From Novosphingobium aureum (lineage in GTDB: Bacteria; Pseudomonadota; Alphaproteobacteria; Sphingomonadales; Sphingomonadaceae): a stretch of DNA of 64,000 nt. Below, one piece after another: positions 25,171 to 33,220 of this stretch. The translations under genes were made by a program, and so were the position numbers. The stretch is taken from NCBI RefSeq assembly GCF_015865035.1, contig NZ_JADZGI010000002.1:310001-374000 (forward strand). The letters are read 5' to 3'. The notes under the pieces were generated by a model, which did no database searches, had not been told where the DNA came from, and saw nothing but the letters and a program-made list of their open reading frames with translations. Each line of letters begins with the position of its first letter. The stretch's first letter is position 1.

Positions 25171-26109
25171 TCAGGCCGGGAGCAGCATCGGCGGGCGGCG
25201 GCCATCCTCGCCCGAGGGCGAAACTGCCTCGAACATCGCGATGGTCCGGCGCGCCTGGACGAGATCCGAACGCGTCACGAGATGGCCGTGCAGCGGCAGC
25301 GAGCCGTGGTTCGGGTTCGTCTCGAAGGCCGCGACGATGTCGCGCGCACGTGCCAGTTCCTCGGCGCTGGGAGTAAAGGCGGCATTGATCGCCTCGATCT
25401 GTCCGGGATGGTTGGCAAACATGCCCACGAACCCGTCCGAGCGGGCCCGACGCGCCGCCTTGCGCAAGCCCCGCGTGTTCTCGATGTCGTTGAAGGCCGC
25501 GTCGATCGCCATGACTTCGGCGGCATGGGCGGCGAGCACGGCTTGCGCGCGCACGAAGCTGGCGACGTCGGACGGCCCTTGCGCCTCGCGGTGAGTCCCC
25601 GCCCCCCCGAGGAGGGTCCCGAAGGCAGGCTTGCCCCAGGAAAGCCCGTGCAGGCGCTGGTGCGTCGATTCGCAGTAGGCCGCGATGCCGAGCGCGCCGC
25701 GCGGGGTCTCCCCCGCGACCGGCACGATCAGCGTGGCGTGGGCGGCCACGCCACTGACCTGTTCGAGTTCGTAGAGTTCGCTGGCAAGCTGGCGCACCGT
25801 CTCCGGCCCCGCCGACTTGGGCAGGACGATGCCGTCGGGCGCGCTGGGCATGATCGCGACGAGATCGTCGCGCGCCAGTCCCGAATCGAGCGCGTTGATG
25901 CGCACCCAGCGCCCCATCCGGCGCTGCTCGAGCAGATTGCGGCGATGCGCGGTCAGCCACTGCGCGGCGAGTTCGCGCGCGCGCGGCTTCTCGGCAAGTG
26001 GTACCGCATCCTCGAGGTCGACCACGACGACATCGGCACCGGTACCGATCGCCTGCCCGAGCTGCTCTTCGCTATTGCCCGCAACGTTGAGCCAGGATCT
26101 CCACTTCAT
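25171..26109 (-). CDS. HpcH/HpaI aldolase/citrate lyase family protein (CitE-like)
   Basis: A 312-residue TIM-barrel protein of the CitE/malyl-CoA lyase family. Motifs: RSWLNVAGN (start), DVVVVDLEDAVP (metal-binding Glu/Asp), VRINALDSG, DGIVLPKSAGP and a C-terminal GMFANHPGQIEAIN that fits the CoA-binding end. Such proteins cleave or hydrolyse malyl-CoA, citramalyl-CoA or methylmalyl-CoA. No citDF partners adjoin it, so it is a stand-alone CitE-like enzyme. The start at 26109 (MKWRSW) is preferred by alignment to the family. Confidence 0.85.
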   Translation of the reverse strand: MKWRSWLNVAGNSEEQLGQAIGTGADVVVVDLEDAVPLAEKPRARELAAQWLTAHRRNLLEQRRMGRWVRINALDSGLARDDLVAIMPSAPDGIVLPKSAGPETVRQLASELYELEQVSGVAAHATLIVPVAGETPRGALGIAAYCESTHQRLHGLSWGKPAFGTLLGGAGTHREAQGPSDVASFVRAQAVLAAHAAEVMAIDAAFNDIENTRGLRKAARRARSDGFVGMFANHPGQIEAINAAFTPSAEELARARDIVAAFETNPNHGSLPLHGHLVTRSDLVQARRTIAMFEAVSPSGEDGRRPPMLLPA

Positions 26110-26213
26110 GACGCCACGTCCGCCTCTTCGCATCCGGCGGCATACCCCGTGCATGCCGCGCGCAACGGCGCGAGCCTAGGGCCTCAAGCGTTAAGAAATC
26201 CTGCCCGGCACGA

Positions 26214-27389
26214 TCAGTCGGCGACGAGACTCTTCTCATAGATCACGTATTCGCGATTGACCTTGCTCTCGATCGTGTCGGCAATTGCGACCATGCCCTG
26301 GTTGTCCTCGAGCACCCAGCCGATCTCGGCGCGCCGGGTGTCGAACTTGGCGACCGCCGAGCGGCGGATGAACTCGATCATCATGAAGGCAAGCTGGCTG
26401 GCGAGGCGCGAGGACTGCAGCTTCTTGCGCACTCCCATCAGCGGCACACGCATGTCGGCAGGCTTGGGCTTGCGCAGCCACCACAGCAACTTCGCAAGTC
26501 CCAGCAGCGAGGGCTTGCCGCGCGCGCCGTTCACACGCTTCTGGATGCCGTTGAGATCGGGCAGCGTCATCATGAAGGCGACCGGCTCGCCATCGTATTC
26601 GGCGATGCGGATCAGTTCGGGATGAACCAGCGGCTTCAGCGCCTTGCCGGTATGCGCGATCTCTTCCTCGGTGAAGGGCACGAAGCCCCAGTTGTCTGAC
26701 CAGGCGTCGTTGAGGATCTCGCAGATGATCCCGGCATCGCGGTCGAAGTGCTTGAGGTCGGCCTCGCGAATGCGAATCCGCTCGTTCTTCTCGCCACCCG
26801 CGACGATGCGCTGGACGAGCTTCGGGAAACCGCCGGTCACATCGAGATCGTAGGTATAGAGCGACTTGATCGCTGCGTAGCCCGCACCCTCGATCCAGCC
26901 CTGGTAGGCGGCATTGTGGTGCCCCATCATGACCATCGGCGAGTGATCGTGACCGCGTACCAGCAGGCCGGGCTCCTCCCAGACCGAGAGGTTCATCGGC
27001 GCGAGCACGCGGGTCATGCCCTCGGCCCGCAACCAGTCCTCTGCCTTCGCGATGAGTGCGTTGGCGGCCTCCTCGTCCTCGGCCTCGATCGCGCCCCAGT
27101 TACCGGTGCCCGGGCCCATGCCCTGCTCGACCGGCTGTTTCAGCGCCAGTTCATCGATGTGCGCCGATATGCGCCCGACGACGCGTCCATCGCGGCGCGC
27201 CAGGAAAAGCTGGCAGCGGGCATGGTCGAAGAAGGGATTCTTGTCGGGCGAGAACTTGGCGATCTCTTCCGAGCGCAGATTGGGCACCCAGTTTTGATCT
27301 GTCGCATTGAGCCGGTAGGCACAGTCGACGAAGGCGGCACGATCGGCCTTGCCGGAAACCGGAGTGATGACTAGTTCGGCCTTCGCCAC
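26214..27389 (-). CDS. GNAT-fold acyltransferase-like protein, candidate bacterial ceramide synthase
   Basis: A 391-residue protein often annotated 'N-acetyltransferase' or, wrongly, 'dATP pyrophosphohydrolase'. The N-terminal third has the YghO/GNAT pattern: QNWVPNLRSEEIAKFSP, NPFFDHARCQLFLARRDG, VVGRISAHIDELA, then GNWGAIEAEDEEAANALI and MNLSVWEEPGLLVRGHDH. A second GNAT-like half follows (ICEILNDAWSDNWGFVPFT, PVAFMMTLPDLNGI). Established knowledge: a GNAT-like protein of this size is the Caulobacter ceramide synthase (bCerS), and sphingomonads make glycosphingolipids. Orthology is my inference. The start is a GTG (27389). It is divergent from a fatty acid desaturase. Confidence 0.6.
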   Translation of the reverse strand: MAKAELVITPVSGKADRAAFVDCAYRLNATDQNWVPNLRSEEIAKFSPDKNPFFDHARCQLFLARRDGRVVGRISAHIDELALKQPVEQGMGPGTGNWGAIEAEDEEAANALIAKAEDWLRAEGMTRVLAPMNLSVWEEPGLLVRGHDHSPMVMMGHHNAAYQGWIEGAGYAAIKSLYTYDLDVTGGFPKLVQRIVAGGEKNERIRIREADLKHFDRDAGIICEILNDAWSDNWGFVPFTEEEIAHTGKALKPLVHPELIRIAEYDGEPVAFMMTLPDLNGIQKRVNGARGKPSLLGLAKLLWWLRKPKPADMRVPLMGVRKKLQSSRLASQLAFMMIEFIRRSAVAKFDTRRAEIGWVLEDNQGMVAIADTIESKVNREYVIYEKSLVAD

Positions 27390-27563
27390 GATCCTGCCTT
27401 TGTTCGGTTGTAGGGATGCAAACGGATGCGGCGGAGTGCGGCCTGAGCCGGGCACTTGTCAAGCGAGCTGATCGTACCGCCTGTGCATGCCGCAGGCTGG
27501 AGCGATCGCAAGGCGCCTCCGGGTACGCCCCTATTGGAATTGCATGAGTTGGAAGTCGAGTAG

Positions 27564-28721
27564 ATGATTGCTCAGGACCTTATGGACATGCCGCAGGCGG
27601 CACAGGAAACGGACCGCGCGAATGCGCGAGGCGTCGACGCGCAGCCCCGCTCGGCGCCCGAGGGCACCCTCGCTGGCGTGGCCCGCTCCTCGTGGCACGC
27701 CCAGATTCCCGAGGACAAGGCCATGCTGCGCGCGGCCGCGACGCTGACGCGCGACATCGCTAGGGCCCGCCCCGAGATCTACTGGCCCGACATGCTCGGC
27801 TCGGCGGCAGTGGGTTACGGCGCGCTGGCGATGGCGATCCTTGCCGACTCCACGCTGGCCATGGTCGCATGGGGTGTGCTCTCGGCGCTCGCGCTCTATC
27901 GTGCGCTGCTGTTCATCCACGAGCTCAGCCACATGCACCGCGATGCCCTGCCCGGCTTCCGCTTTGCCTGGAACCTGCTCGTCGGCGTGCCGATGCTGAT
28001 CCCCTCGTTCATGTACGAGGGCGTTCACGCGCAGCACCATTCGCGCAAGCGCTACGGCACGATCACCGATCCCGAGTACCTGCCGCTCGCGCTGATGCGC
28101 CCGTGGAGCCTGCCGGTCTTCGCGCTCACCGCGATCCTGCTGCCGCCCGCGCTGCTGGTGCGCTCGGCCGTGCTGGTACCGCTCGGCGTGATCGTCCCGC
28201 CGCTGCGCAAACTGGTCTGGGAACGCGCTTCGGCGCTGGCGATCAACCCGCAGTACCGCCGCGACAAGCCGCGCGACGAGTTCGCACGCATGGTCTTCTG
28301 GCAGGAACTGGGCAGCTCGGTCTGGGCGATCGCCCTCGTCGCGGCCAGCTTCGCCTACGGCTGGCGCCCGCTGGTGATCGCGCTCTGCGTGGTTTCGCTG
28401 ACCGCCTTCCTCAATCAGGTCCGCACGCTCGTCGCGCACTTGTGGGAGAACGAGGGCGAGGAAATGACGCTGACCGCGCAGTATCTCGATTCGGTCAACG
28501 TGCCCCCGCCCGGCTTCATCTCGCCGCTCTGGGCCCCGGTCGGCCTGCGCTTCCACGCGCTGCACCACCTGCTGCCCTCGCTGCCCTACCACTCGCTGGC
28601 AGAGGCGCATCGCCGTCTCGTCAAGGAACTGGGCCTCACCTCGACTTACGAGAAGGCCAGCTATCCCGGCCTGATGCCGCTGCTGGGCAGGCTGGTACGC
28701 TCGACAATGAAGGTCGGCTGA
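27564..28721 (+). CDS. Membrane fatty acid desaturase/hydroxylase family protein
   Basis: A 385-residue di-iron membrane enzyme. The three histidine boxes are HELSH (119-123), HAQHH (155-159) and HALHH (about 332-336), spaced among four hydrophobic segments. This is the acyl-lipid desaturase/hydroxylase superfamily; whether it desaturates or hydroxylates, and on which lipid, cannot be read off. It is divergent, 174 bases away, from the putative ceramide synthase, so a sphingolipid or membrane-lipid substrate is possible. Confidence 0.85.
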   Translation: MIAQDLMDMPQAAQETDRANARGVDAQPRSAPEGTLAGVARSSWHAQIPEDKAMLRAAATLTRDIARARPEIYWPDMLGSAAVGYGALAMAILADSTLAMVAWGVLSALALYRALLFIHELSHMHRDALPGFRFAWNLLVGVPMLIPSFMYEGVHAQHHSRKRYGTITDPEYLPLALMRPWSLPVFALTAILLPPALLVRSAVLVPLGVIVPPLRKLVWERASALAINPQYRRDKPRDEFARMVFWQELGSSVWAIALVAASFAYGWRPLVIALCVVSLTAFLNQVRTLVAHLWENEGEEMTLTAQYLDSVNVPPPGFISPLWAPVGLRFHALHHLLPSLPYHSLAEAHRRLVKELGLTSTYEKASYPGLMPLLGRLVRSTMKVG

Positions 28722-28740
28722 GACCAGCCTGTCAGTGCCC

Positions 28741-28788
28741 AAACGAAAAGGGCCGGGAAGCATGGTCGCTTCCCGGCCCTTTTCGTTT
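28741..28788. terminator. Bidirectional terminator
   Basis: A perfect 21-bp inverted repeat (28741-28761/28768-28788) with an ATGGTC loop and TTTTCGTTT tails in both directions. It separates the convergent desaturase gene and lptG. Confidence 0.92.
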
Positions 28789-28809
28789 GTCTGGGTAATC
28801 GCGCCGCGT

Positions 28810-29907
28810 TTACTCCTCGGTGCGGATCAGCACCGTCTCGCCAATCAGCAGGAACAGCACGAAAGGCGCCCAGGCAGCAACCATCGGCGGATAGCCACCG
28901 AAGTTGCCCATCGCCAGCGCGGCATTGTCGAGGACGAAGTAGGCAAACCCCAGTCCCATACCAAGAATCGAACGGATCAGAAGCTGGCCGGAACGCGCGA
29001 GGCCGAAAGCTGCGACAGCGCCCAGGAGCGGCATCAACAGCGACGCCAGCGGACCCGATATCTTATGCCACCACGCCGCTTCCAGCTCGCTCGTACGGCG
29101 ACCGGCGGTGCGCATGGCATCGATCGAATCGGCCAGCGAGAAGATATTCTCGGCGCTGGCGTCCACCTTGGCGAGAAGGATCTTCTGGGGCGTGACGCCC
29201 TTCCCGACGGTCATGCTTGCAGGGCGGCTGACCTGCGTGGCCTCGACGTCGAAGGAAACCGGCCTCTCGAGTTTCCAGCCCGGATTGGCGTAAGTCGCGC
29301 GATCTGCGCGCACTTCCTGGATGATGCGCCCCTGCTCGTCACGGCGGTCGAAGGTCACCCCGGTCATGACCATATTCATGCCGCTACCGGTCAGGGTGCG
29401 CGCGCTCATCAGATCGCGCCCGTCGGCAAGGTAGAGATTGCTGCGCACGCCCGAACTCTCGGGGATCGGGCCATAATCGACCGCAGACCATGCGCTGAGC
29501 ATCGCGGTCGAGCGGGTTACCACGGTCTCGTTGAACAAGAAGGCTGCCCCGGAGATCACCGCCGCAGTCAGCAGCAGCGGCGCCAGCACCTGGTGCGCCG
29601 AGAGCCCGGCCGCCTTCATCGAGATGACTTCGCTGTTCTGGTTGAGCGTCGCGAGGGTGACGATCGTCGCGAGCAGCACCGAATAGGGCAGGAAGCGCGC
29701 GACGAGCTGGGGAATGCGCAGCGAGACATAGTACATCAGCTGCGCCTCGCCATTGGCGGAATAGCTCAGGATGTCGCCCGATTCGCCGAGCAGATCGAGC
29801 ACCTGCAGCACCAGCACGAGCATCACCAGCATCGCCGCGATGCGCGTGACGAACAGGCGCGCGAGGTACCAGGTCAGCGTCTTCGAAGGGAAGAATTCCA
29901 TTTGCAT
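28810..29907 (-). CDS. lptG: LPS export ABC transporter permease LptG
   Basis: A 365-residue YjgP/YjgQ-family permease of the LptBFG complex that extracts LPS from the inner membrane. Three N-terminal transmembrane helices (to about residue 110), a periplasmic jellyroll region (about 130-260) and three C-terminal helices are visible. ARLFVTRIAAMLVMLV opens the first helix. It starts one base after the lptF stop, so the pair is coupled. No ribosome site is obvious, consistent with translational coupling. Confidence 0.9.
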   Translation of the reverse strand: MQMEFFPSKTLTWYLARLFVTRIAAMLVMLVLVLQVLDLLGESGDILSYSANGEAQLMYYVSLRIPQLVARFLPYSVLLATIVTLATLNQNSEVISMKAAGLSAHQVLAPLLLTAAVISGAAFLFNETVVTRSTAMLSAWSAVDYGPIPESSGVRSNLYLADGRDLMSARTLTGSGMNMVMTGVTFDRRDEQGRIIQEVRADRATYANPGWKLERPVSFDVEATQVSRPASMTVGKGVTPQKILLAKVDASAENIFSLADSIDAMRTAGRRTSELEAAWWHKISGPLASLLMPLLGAVAAFGLARSGQLLIRSILGMGLGFAYFVLDNAALAMGNFGGYPPMVAAWAPFVLFLLIGETVLIRTEE

Positions 29908-29908
29908 C

Positions 29909-31138
29909 TCAATCCCGGTCCGCGGGCTCGGGCAGGATCGGTGCATGGCGCCGGCGGCGGCGCAGCAGCGACTTGAACCGCTTGGTCACGACCGCGAAAC
30001 CCTTCTCGAGCCAGCCGATGGCCTGTCCGCCAGGCACGTAGGCAACCGTGTAGTACATCCACAATATCAGCGCGGCGAGGACCGCAAAGGGCCCCCACAG
30101 TCCCAGGATCGGGTCGATCCGGCCAAGCGCGGCGACGTCGCTCGCGTACTGGTTGACCTTGTGATAGGCGACGATGATCACGATCGAGACGAACAGACCA
30201 AGCGAGGAAGTCGAGCGCTTGGGCGGGATTGCCAGCGCCACCGCGAGCAGCGGCAAGAGAAGCATCATCACCACCTCGACGAGGCGATAGTTGAAGTTCG
30301 CCTGGCTCGAGGCCCGCTCCTCGCGCGGCGCATCCTCGCTCCATCCCAGCTTCATCAGCTCGGGCAGGAAGTACTCGCGTTCCTGTCCGCCGCGCTGGCG
30401 GAACTTCTCGATCTGCGGAAGGTCGATCGGCAGGTCGTGCCGGGTAAAGGTCAGTACGCGCGGGGTCGCCCCGGGGCTGTCCTGGATGATCTGGCCATTG
30501 CGCAGGCGCAGGATGATCGTGTTGGGCGCGTTGTCGAGAGCGAGGAAGCGCCCCTCCTGCGCGGAGATCGAAAGCACCTGCCCCTTGTCGTCGGCGACAC
30601 GAGCGAAGATCCCCATGAGGCGTCGCCCCTCGTCCTGGCTTTCCTCGATGCGCAGCGCGATGCGGTCCTCGAGCGTGGTGAACTCGCCGACCTTGATCGA
30701 GGCGCCGAGCGCGCCCGACTTGAGCTCGTAGTTGAGCTGCTCGTAGCTGTAACGTGACAGCGGCTGGAGATAACCGACGACCGCGAAGTTGATCGCGACC
30801 ATGACCAGCGTGATCATGTAGGGCACGCGCAGCATGCGGGTATAGCTCAGCCCGACCGCGCGCATGACGTCGAGTTCGCTGCTCGTCGCCAGCTTGCGGA
30901 AAGCGAGCAGAATGCCGAGCATCAGCCCCAATGGGACCGCAAGGCTGGCATATTCGGGAAGCATGTTGACGAGCAGCTTGAAGACGACGCCGATCGGACC
31001 GCCCTCGGTCGCGACGAAATCGAACAGGCGCAGCATCTTGTCCAGCACGAGCAGCGAGGCCGCGAGCAGGAATATTCCGATCATCGGCATCAGCACGAGG
31101 CGGAAGATATAGCGGTCAATGGCGCTGAAGAATTTCAC
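29909..31138 (-). CDS. lptF: LPS export ABC transporter permease LptF
   Basis: A 409-residue partner permease of LptG. It starts MKFFSAIDRYIFRLVLMP and has PLGLMLGILLAFRKLATSSEL with the coupling-helix region ELDVMRAVGLSY. A periplasmic domain and three C-terminal helices follow. The C-terminus is basic (KSLLRRRRRHAP). It is first in the lptFG pair, with lptB and lptC elsewhere. Confidence 0.92.
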   Translation of the reverse strand: MKFFSAIDRYIFRLVLMPMIGIFLLAASLLVLDKMLRLFDFVATEGGPIGVVFKLLVNMLPEYASLAVPLGLMLGILLAFRKLATSSELDVMRAVGLSYTRMLRVPYMITLVMVAINFAVVGYLQPLSRYSYEQLNYELKSGALGASIKVGEFTTLEDRIALRIEESQDEGRRLMGIFARVADDKGQVLSISAQEGRFLALDNAPNTIILRLRNGQIIQDSPGATPRVLTFTRHDLPIDLPQIEKFRQRGGQEREYFLPELMKLGWSEDAPREERASSQANFNYRLVEVVMMLLLPLLAVALAIPPKRSTSSLGLFVSIVIIVAYHKVNQYASDVAALGRIDPILGLWGPFAVLAALILWMYYTVAYVPGGQAIGWLEKGFAVVTKRFKSLLRRRRRHAPILPEPADRD

Positions 31139-31534
31139 GTAGCCGTCGTCACAGTACCGTTCTCCCCCGCGCCTTAACGGTTAGGCGGCTGGGGTCAAAG
31201 CGAATTGTCGCCCCTTGCAGCCCTGCGCGCCCGACAAGCCGGAACGCGCGACATCTTGGCAACGCCGCGGCGCCCGGACGGTTGCGGATCACGACGATAC
31301 TAGCGAATGGCGAGAGTGCAAAATCGGCAGGCCACGCAGGGTATTCAACTCTTGCGAGCAACGTGCAGGCCCAGGAACGGGCACACAGATGCCATGAACG
31401 TGCATCGGAACCCGTTCTCTTGCGAGGCAGAAATTACGTAATAACCCGCATGCGAGTGCCATCACGTGCACTCGTCTTGCGGAACTGACGACGCTGCGCC
31501 GCCGTCATTGCCATTCCCGGTAATTCGCGAGCGC
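31139..31534. other. 396-base intergenic region upstream of lptF
   Basis: No supported gene. It is less GC-rich near 31,420-31,445, where there is a perfect palindrome, ATTACGTAAT (31433-31442). GAGTGC/GCACTC arms occur around 31452-31471. Short open frames here have no ribosome sites and no family resemblance. It should hold the lptFG promoter and the clpS 3' end. Confidence 0.4.
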
Positions 31535-31933
31535 TCAGGCTTTCTCGAGCGTGCACTGAAGCGGATGCTGGTTCTGCCGGGCGAACTCCATCACCTGGTT
31601 CACCTTGGTTTCCGCGATTTCATAGGGGAAAATACCGCAGACCCCGACGCCCTTCTGGTGGACGTGGAGCATCACGCGGGTCGCCTGTTCCAGGTCCATG
31701 TGGAAGAAGCGCTTGAGGACCATCACCACGAATTCCATCGGGGTGTAGTCGTCGTTGAGCATCAGAACCTTGAACTGGCTCGGTTTTTTGGGCTTGGCAC
31801 GCGTCTTCGTGGCGATGCCGATCTGGCCGTCGTCGCCCGCCCCGTCGTTGTTGCCATCGTCAGGCTTGTCGTCTCCTGCCGCGGTGATCGTCAGGAAACG
31901 CAGGGATTCGGAATCGTCGAACGGAAATTGCAT
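31535..31933 (-). CDS. clpS: ATP-dependent Clp protease adaptor ClpS
   Basis: A 132-residue N-end-rule adaptor that hands substrates to ClpAP. The core reads FKVLMLNDDYTPMEFVVMVL (about 54-73), then VMLHVHQKGVGVCG and YEIAETKVNQV. The N-terminal 45 residues are a polar, Asp/Gly-rich linker used for ClpA engagement. The methionine at 31933 is chosen; one six codons upstream is possible. Confidence 0.95.
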   Translation of the reverse strand: MQFPFDDSESLRFLTITAAGDDKPDDGNNDGAGDDGQIGIATKTRAKPKKPSQFKVLMLNDDYTPMEFVVMVLKRFFHMDLEQATRVMLHVHQKGVGVCGIFPYEIAETKVNQVMEFARQNQHPLQCTLEKA

Positions 31934-32020
31934 GGCACCAGAATATCGCAAGGGGGACCCCTTCTACAAGACGCCCCCACCCCGATTATCGCGAAATGCC
32001 TTGCAGACAAGCCTATTCGA

Positions 32021-32039
32021 CCGGGTGTCAGACACCCGG
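32021..32039. other. Short perfect hairpin between phasin gene and clpS
   Basis: CCGGGTGT-CAG-ACACCCGG. It lies 27 bases past the phasin stop but has no U-run, so it is a weak terminator or a clpS operator. Confidence 0.35.
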
Positions 32040-32065
32040 CCGGATGGACTGTGTCGGAAAAGTCG

Positions 32066-32962
32066 TCAGGCCGAGAACGAGCGGGCCTTTTCCATGGCCA
32101 TGCTCATGCGGCCCGAGATCGGCGCCATGGCATCGCTGGCGAGCTTGAGCATCGCTTCGCTGTTCTTCGAGCTGTAAGCGACCGCGCTGTCGAAGCTCTT
32201 GCGCATCATGTCGCCCTGGAGTTTGAAGAAGTCGGTCGGCGACTTGGCGCCGGCGAGTTCCTTGACGTCGCTCGACATGGTCTCGAAAGCGCTGCGGCCT
32301 TCGGTAACCAGCTCCGAACCCATGCTCTGCATGCCTTCGGCGAAGATCTTGCCGGACTCCATCATGGCCTCGACGTTGCCCTTCGTGAATTCGGAAGCTT
32401 CACCCATCATGGCAGTACCCTTTTCGAAAGCGGCCTTGGCCTTGGTCTGGGCCTCGGTCATTGCGTCCTGGAAACCGGTAAGATTTGCGCTCATGTCCAT
32501 AGTCGTATCCTCGAGCATGAAGTTATTGAAAAGCCCGGCGAAAGCGGGTGCCGTATCAGGTGCGGACTTAGGTGCCGCCTTCGGTTTGGCTGCCTTGGCC
32601 ACCGACGCCGGCTTGGCGGTCGGCTTTGCCTTGATCTTGGCAGCGGGGGCAGCCGGCTTGGGCTTTTCGGCCTTTGCCGGAACAACTTTGTCGGCCGGAG
32701 CCTTGGCAGCGACGGCCTTGACCGGACTGGCTTTCTTGGCGACGGCTGGTTTGGCAACGGCAGGCTTGCGCCCCCGCGTTGCCGGCTTGGTTGCCGCAGA
32801 CTTCTTGGGGGCGGCGGGCTTGCGCGCCGGAGCCTTCTTGGCCGCTGGCGGATCGGAAACCTCGGGTTTGGGTTCTACGGCCGCCGACTTGGCAACCTCC
32901 ACCTTGGGGCCTTCGGCCTTGGCGGTAGCAACTTCTTCCTTGGGAACTTCGTCATCGGCCAT
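32066..32962 (-). CDS. Phasin family protein with histone-like Lys/Ala/Pro N-terminal domain
   Basis: A 298-residue two-part protein. Residues about 1-140 are a low-complexity Lys/Ala/Pro region with repeats of the AKPA/KKA type, like PhaF or histone H1 tails, suggesting DNA binding. Residues about 150-298 form an amphipathic helical phasin domain (NLTGFQDAMTEAQTKAKAAF and SPTDFFKLQGDMMRKSFD). Such proteins coat PHA granules and can tether them to the nucleoid. A palindromic operator lies upstream, and phaC lies further upstream on the same strand. Confidence 0.85.
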   Translation of the reverse strand: MADDEVPKEEVATAKAEGPKVEVAKSAAVEPKPEVSDPPAAKKAPARKPAAPKKSAATKPATRGRKPAVAKPAVAKKASPVKAVAAKAPADKVVPAKAEKPKPAAPAAKIKAKPTAKPASVAKAAKPKAAPKSAPDTAPAFAGLFNNFMLEDTTMDMSANLTGFQDAMTEAQTKAKAAFEKGTAMMGEASEFTKGNVEAMMESGKIFAEGMQSMGSELVTEGRSAFETMSSDVKELAGAKSPTDFFKLQGDMMRKSFDSAVAYSSKNSEAMLKLASDAMAPISGRMSMAMEKARSFSA

Positions 32963-33065
32963 CGTGCGAATCCAGTTCGTGCTGCGTAACTGCGAGCAGA
33001 AGAGTAATGTCGGGATATCAGTGGCCTGAACGGCCTAGACTTCCTCTCGCCCGTTGTTGCAATGC

Positions 33066-33094
33066 ACAATATGATACCGCAGCGGCGAAGTCAA
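33066..33094 (-). promoter_or_regulatory. Promoter of the phasin gene
   Basis: Minus-strand -35 TTGACT (33094-33089) and -10 TATTGT (33071-33066) with the ideal 17-base spacing. TGTGCATTGCAACAA immediately follows around the start site, a PhaR-like motif. Confidence 0.6.
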
Positions 33095-33099
33095 GCGCG

Positions 33100-33140
33100 C
33101 AAATTGTGCAGTGCAGCAAAATGCTGCACTGCACAATTTG
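33100..33140. promoter_or_regulatory. Large palindrome, candidate PhaR operator
   Basis: CAAATTGTGCAGTGCAGCA (33100-33118) is perfectly repeated in inverted orientation (33122-33140) around AAA. It contains CTGC/GCAG and TTGTGCA units like those reported for PhaR repressor sites, and abuts the phasin -35. A terminator role is less likely because no U-run follows. Confidence 0.55.
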
Positions 33141-33220
33141 CCTAGGACGCTCAAGGGTTTCCCCGTAACGGGCCAACACATGGCCCGGCACCCTAGGTAA
33201 AATCCCCCGAAGAACACGCC

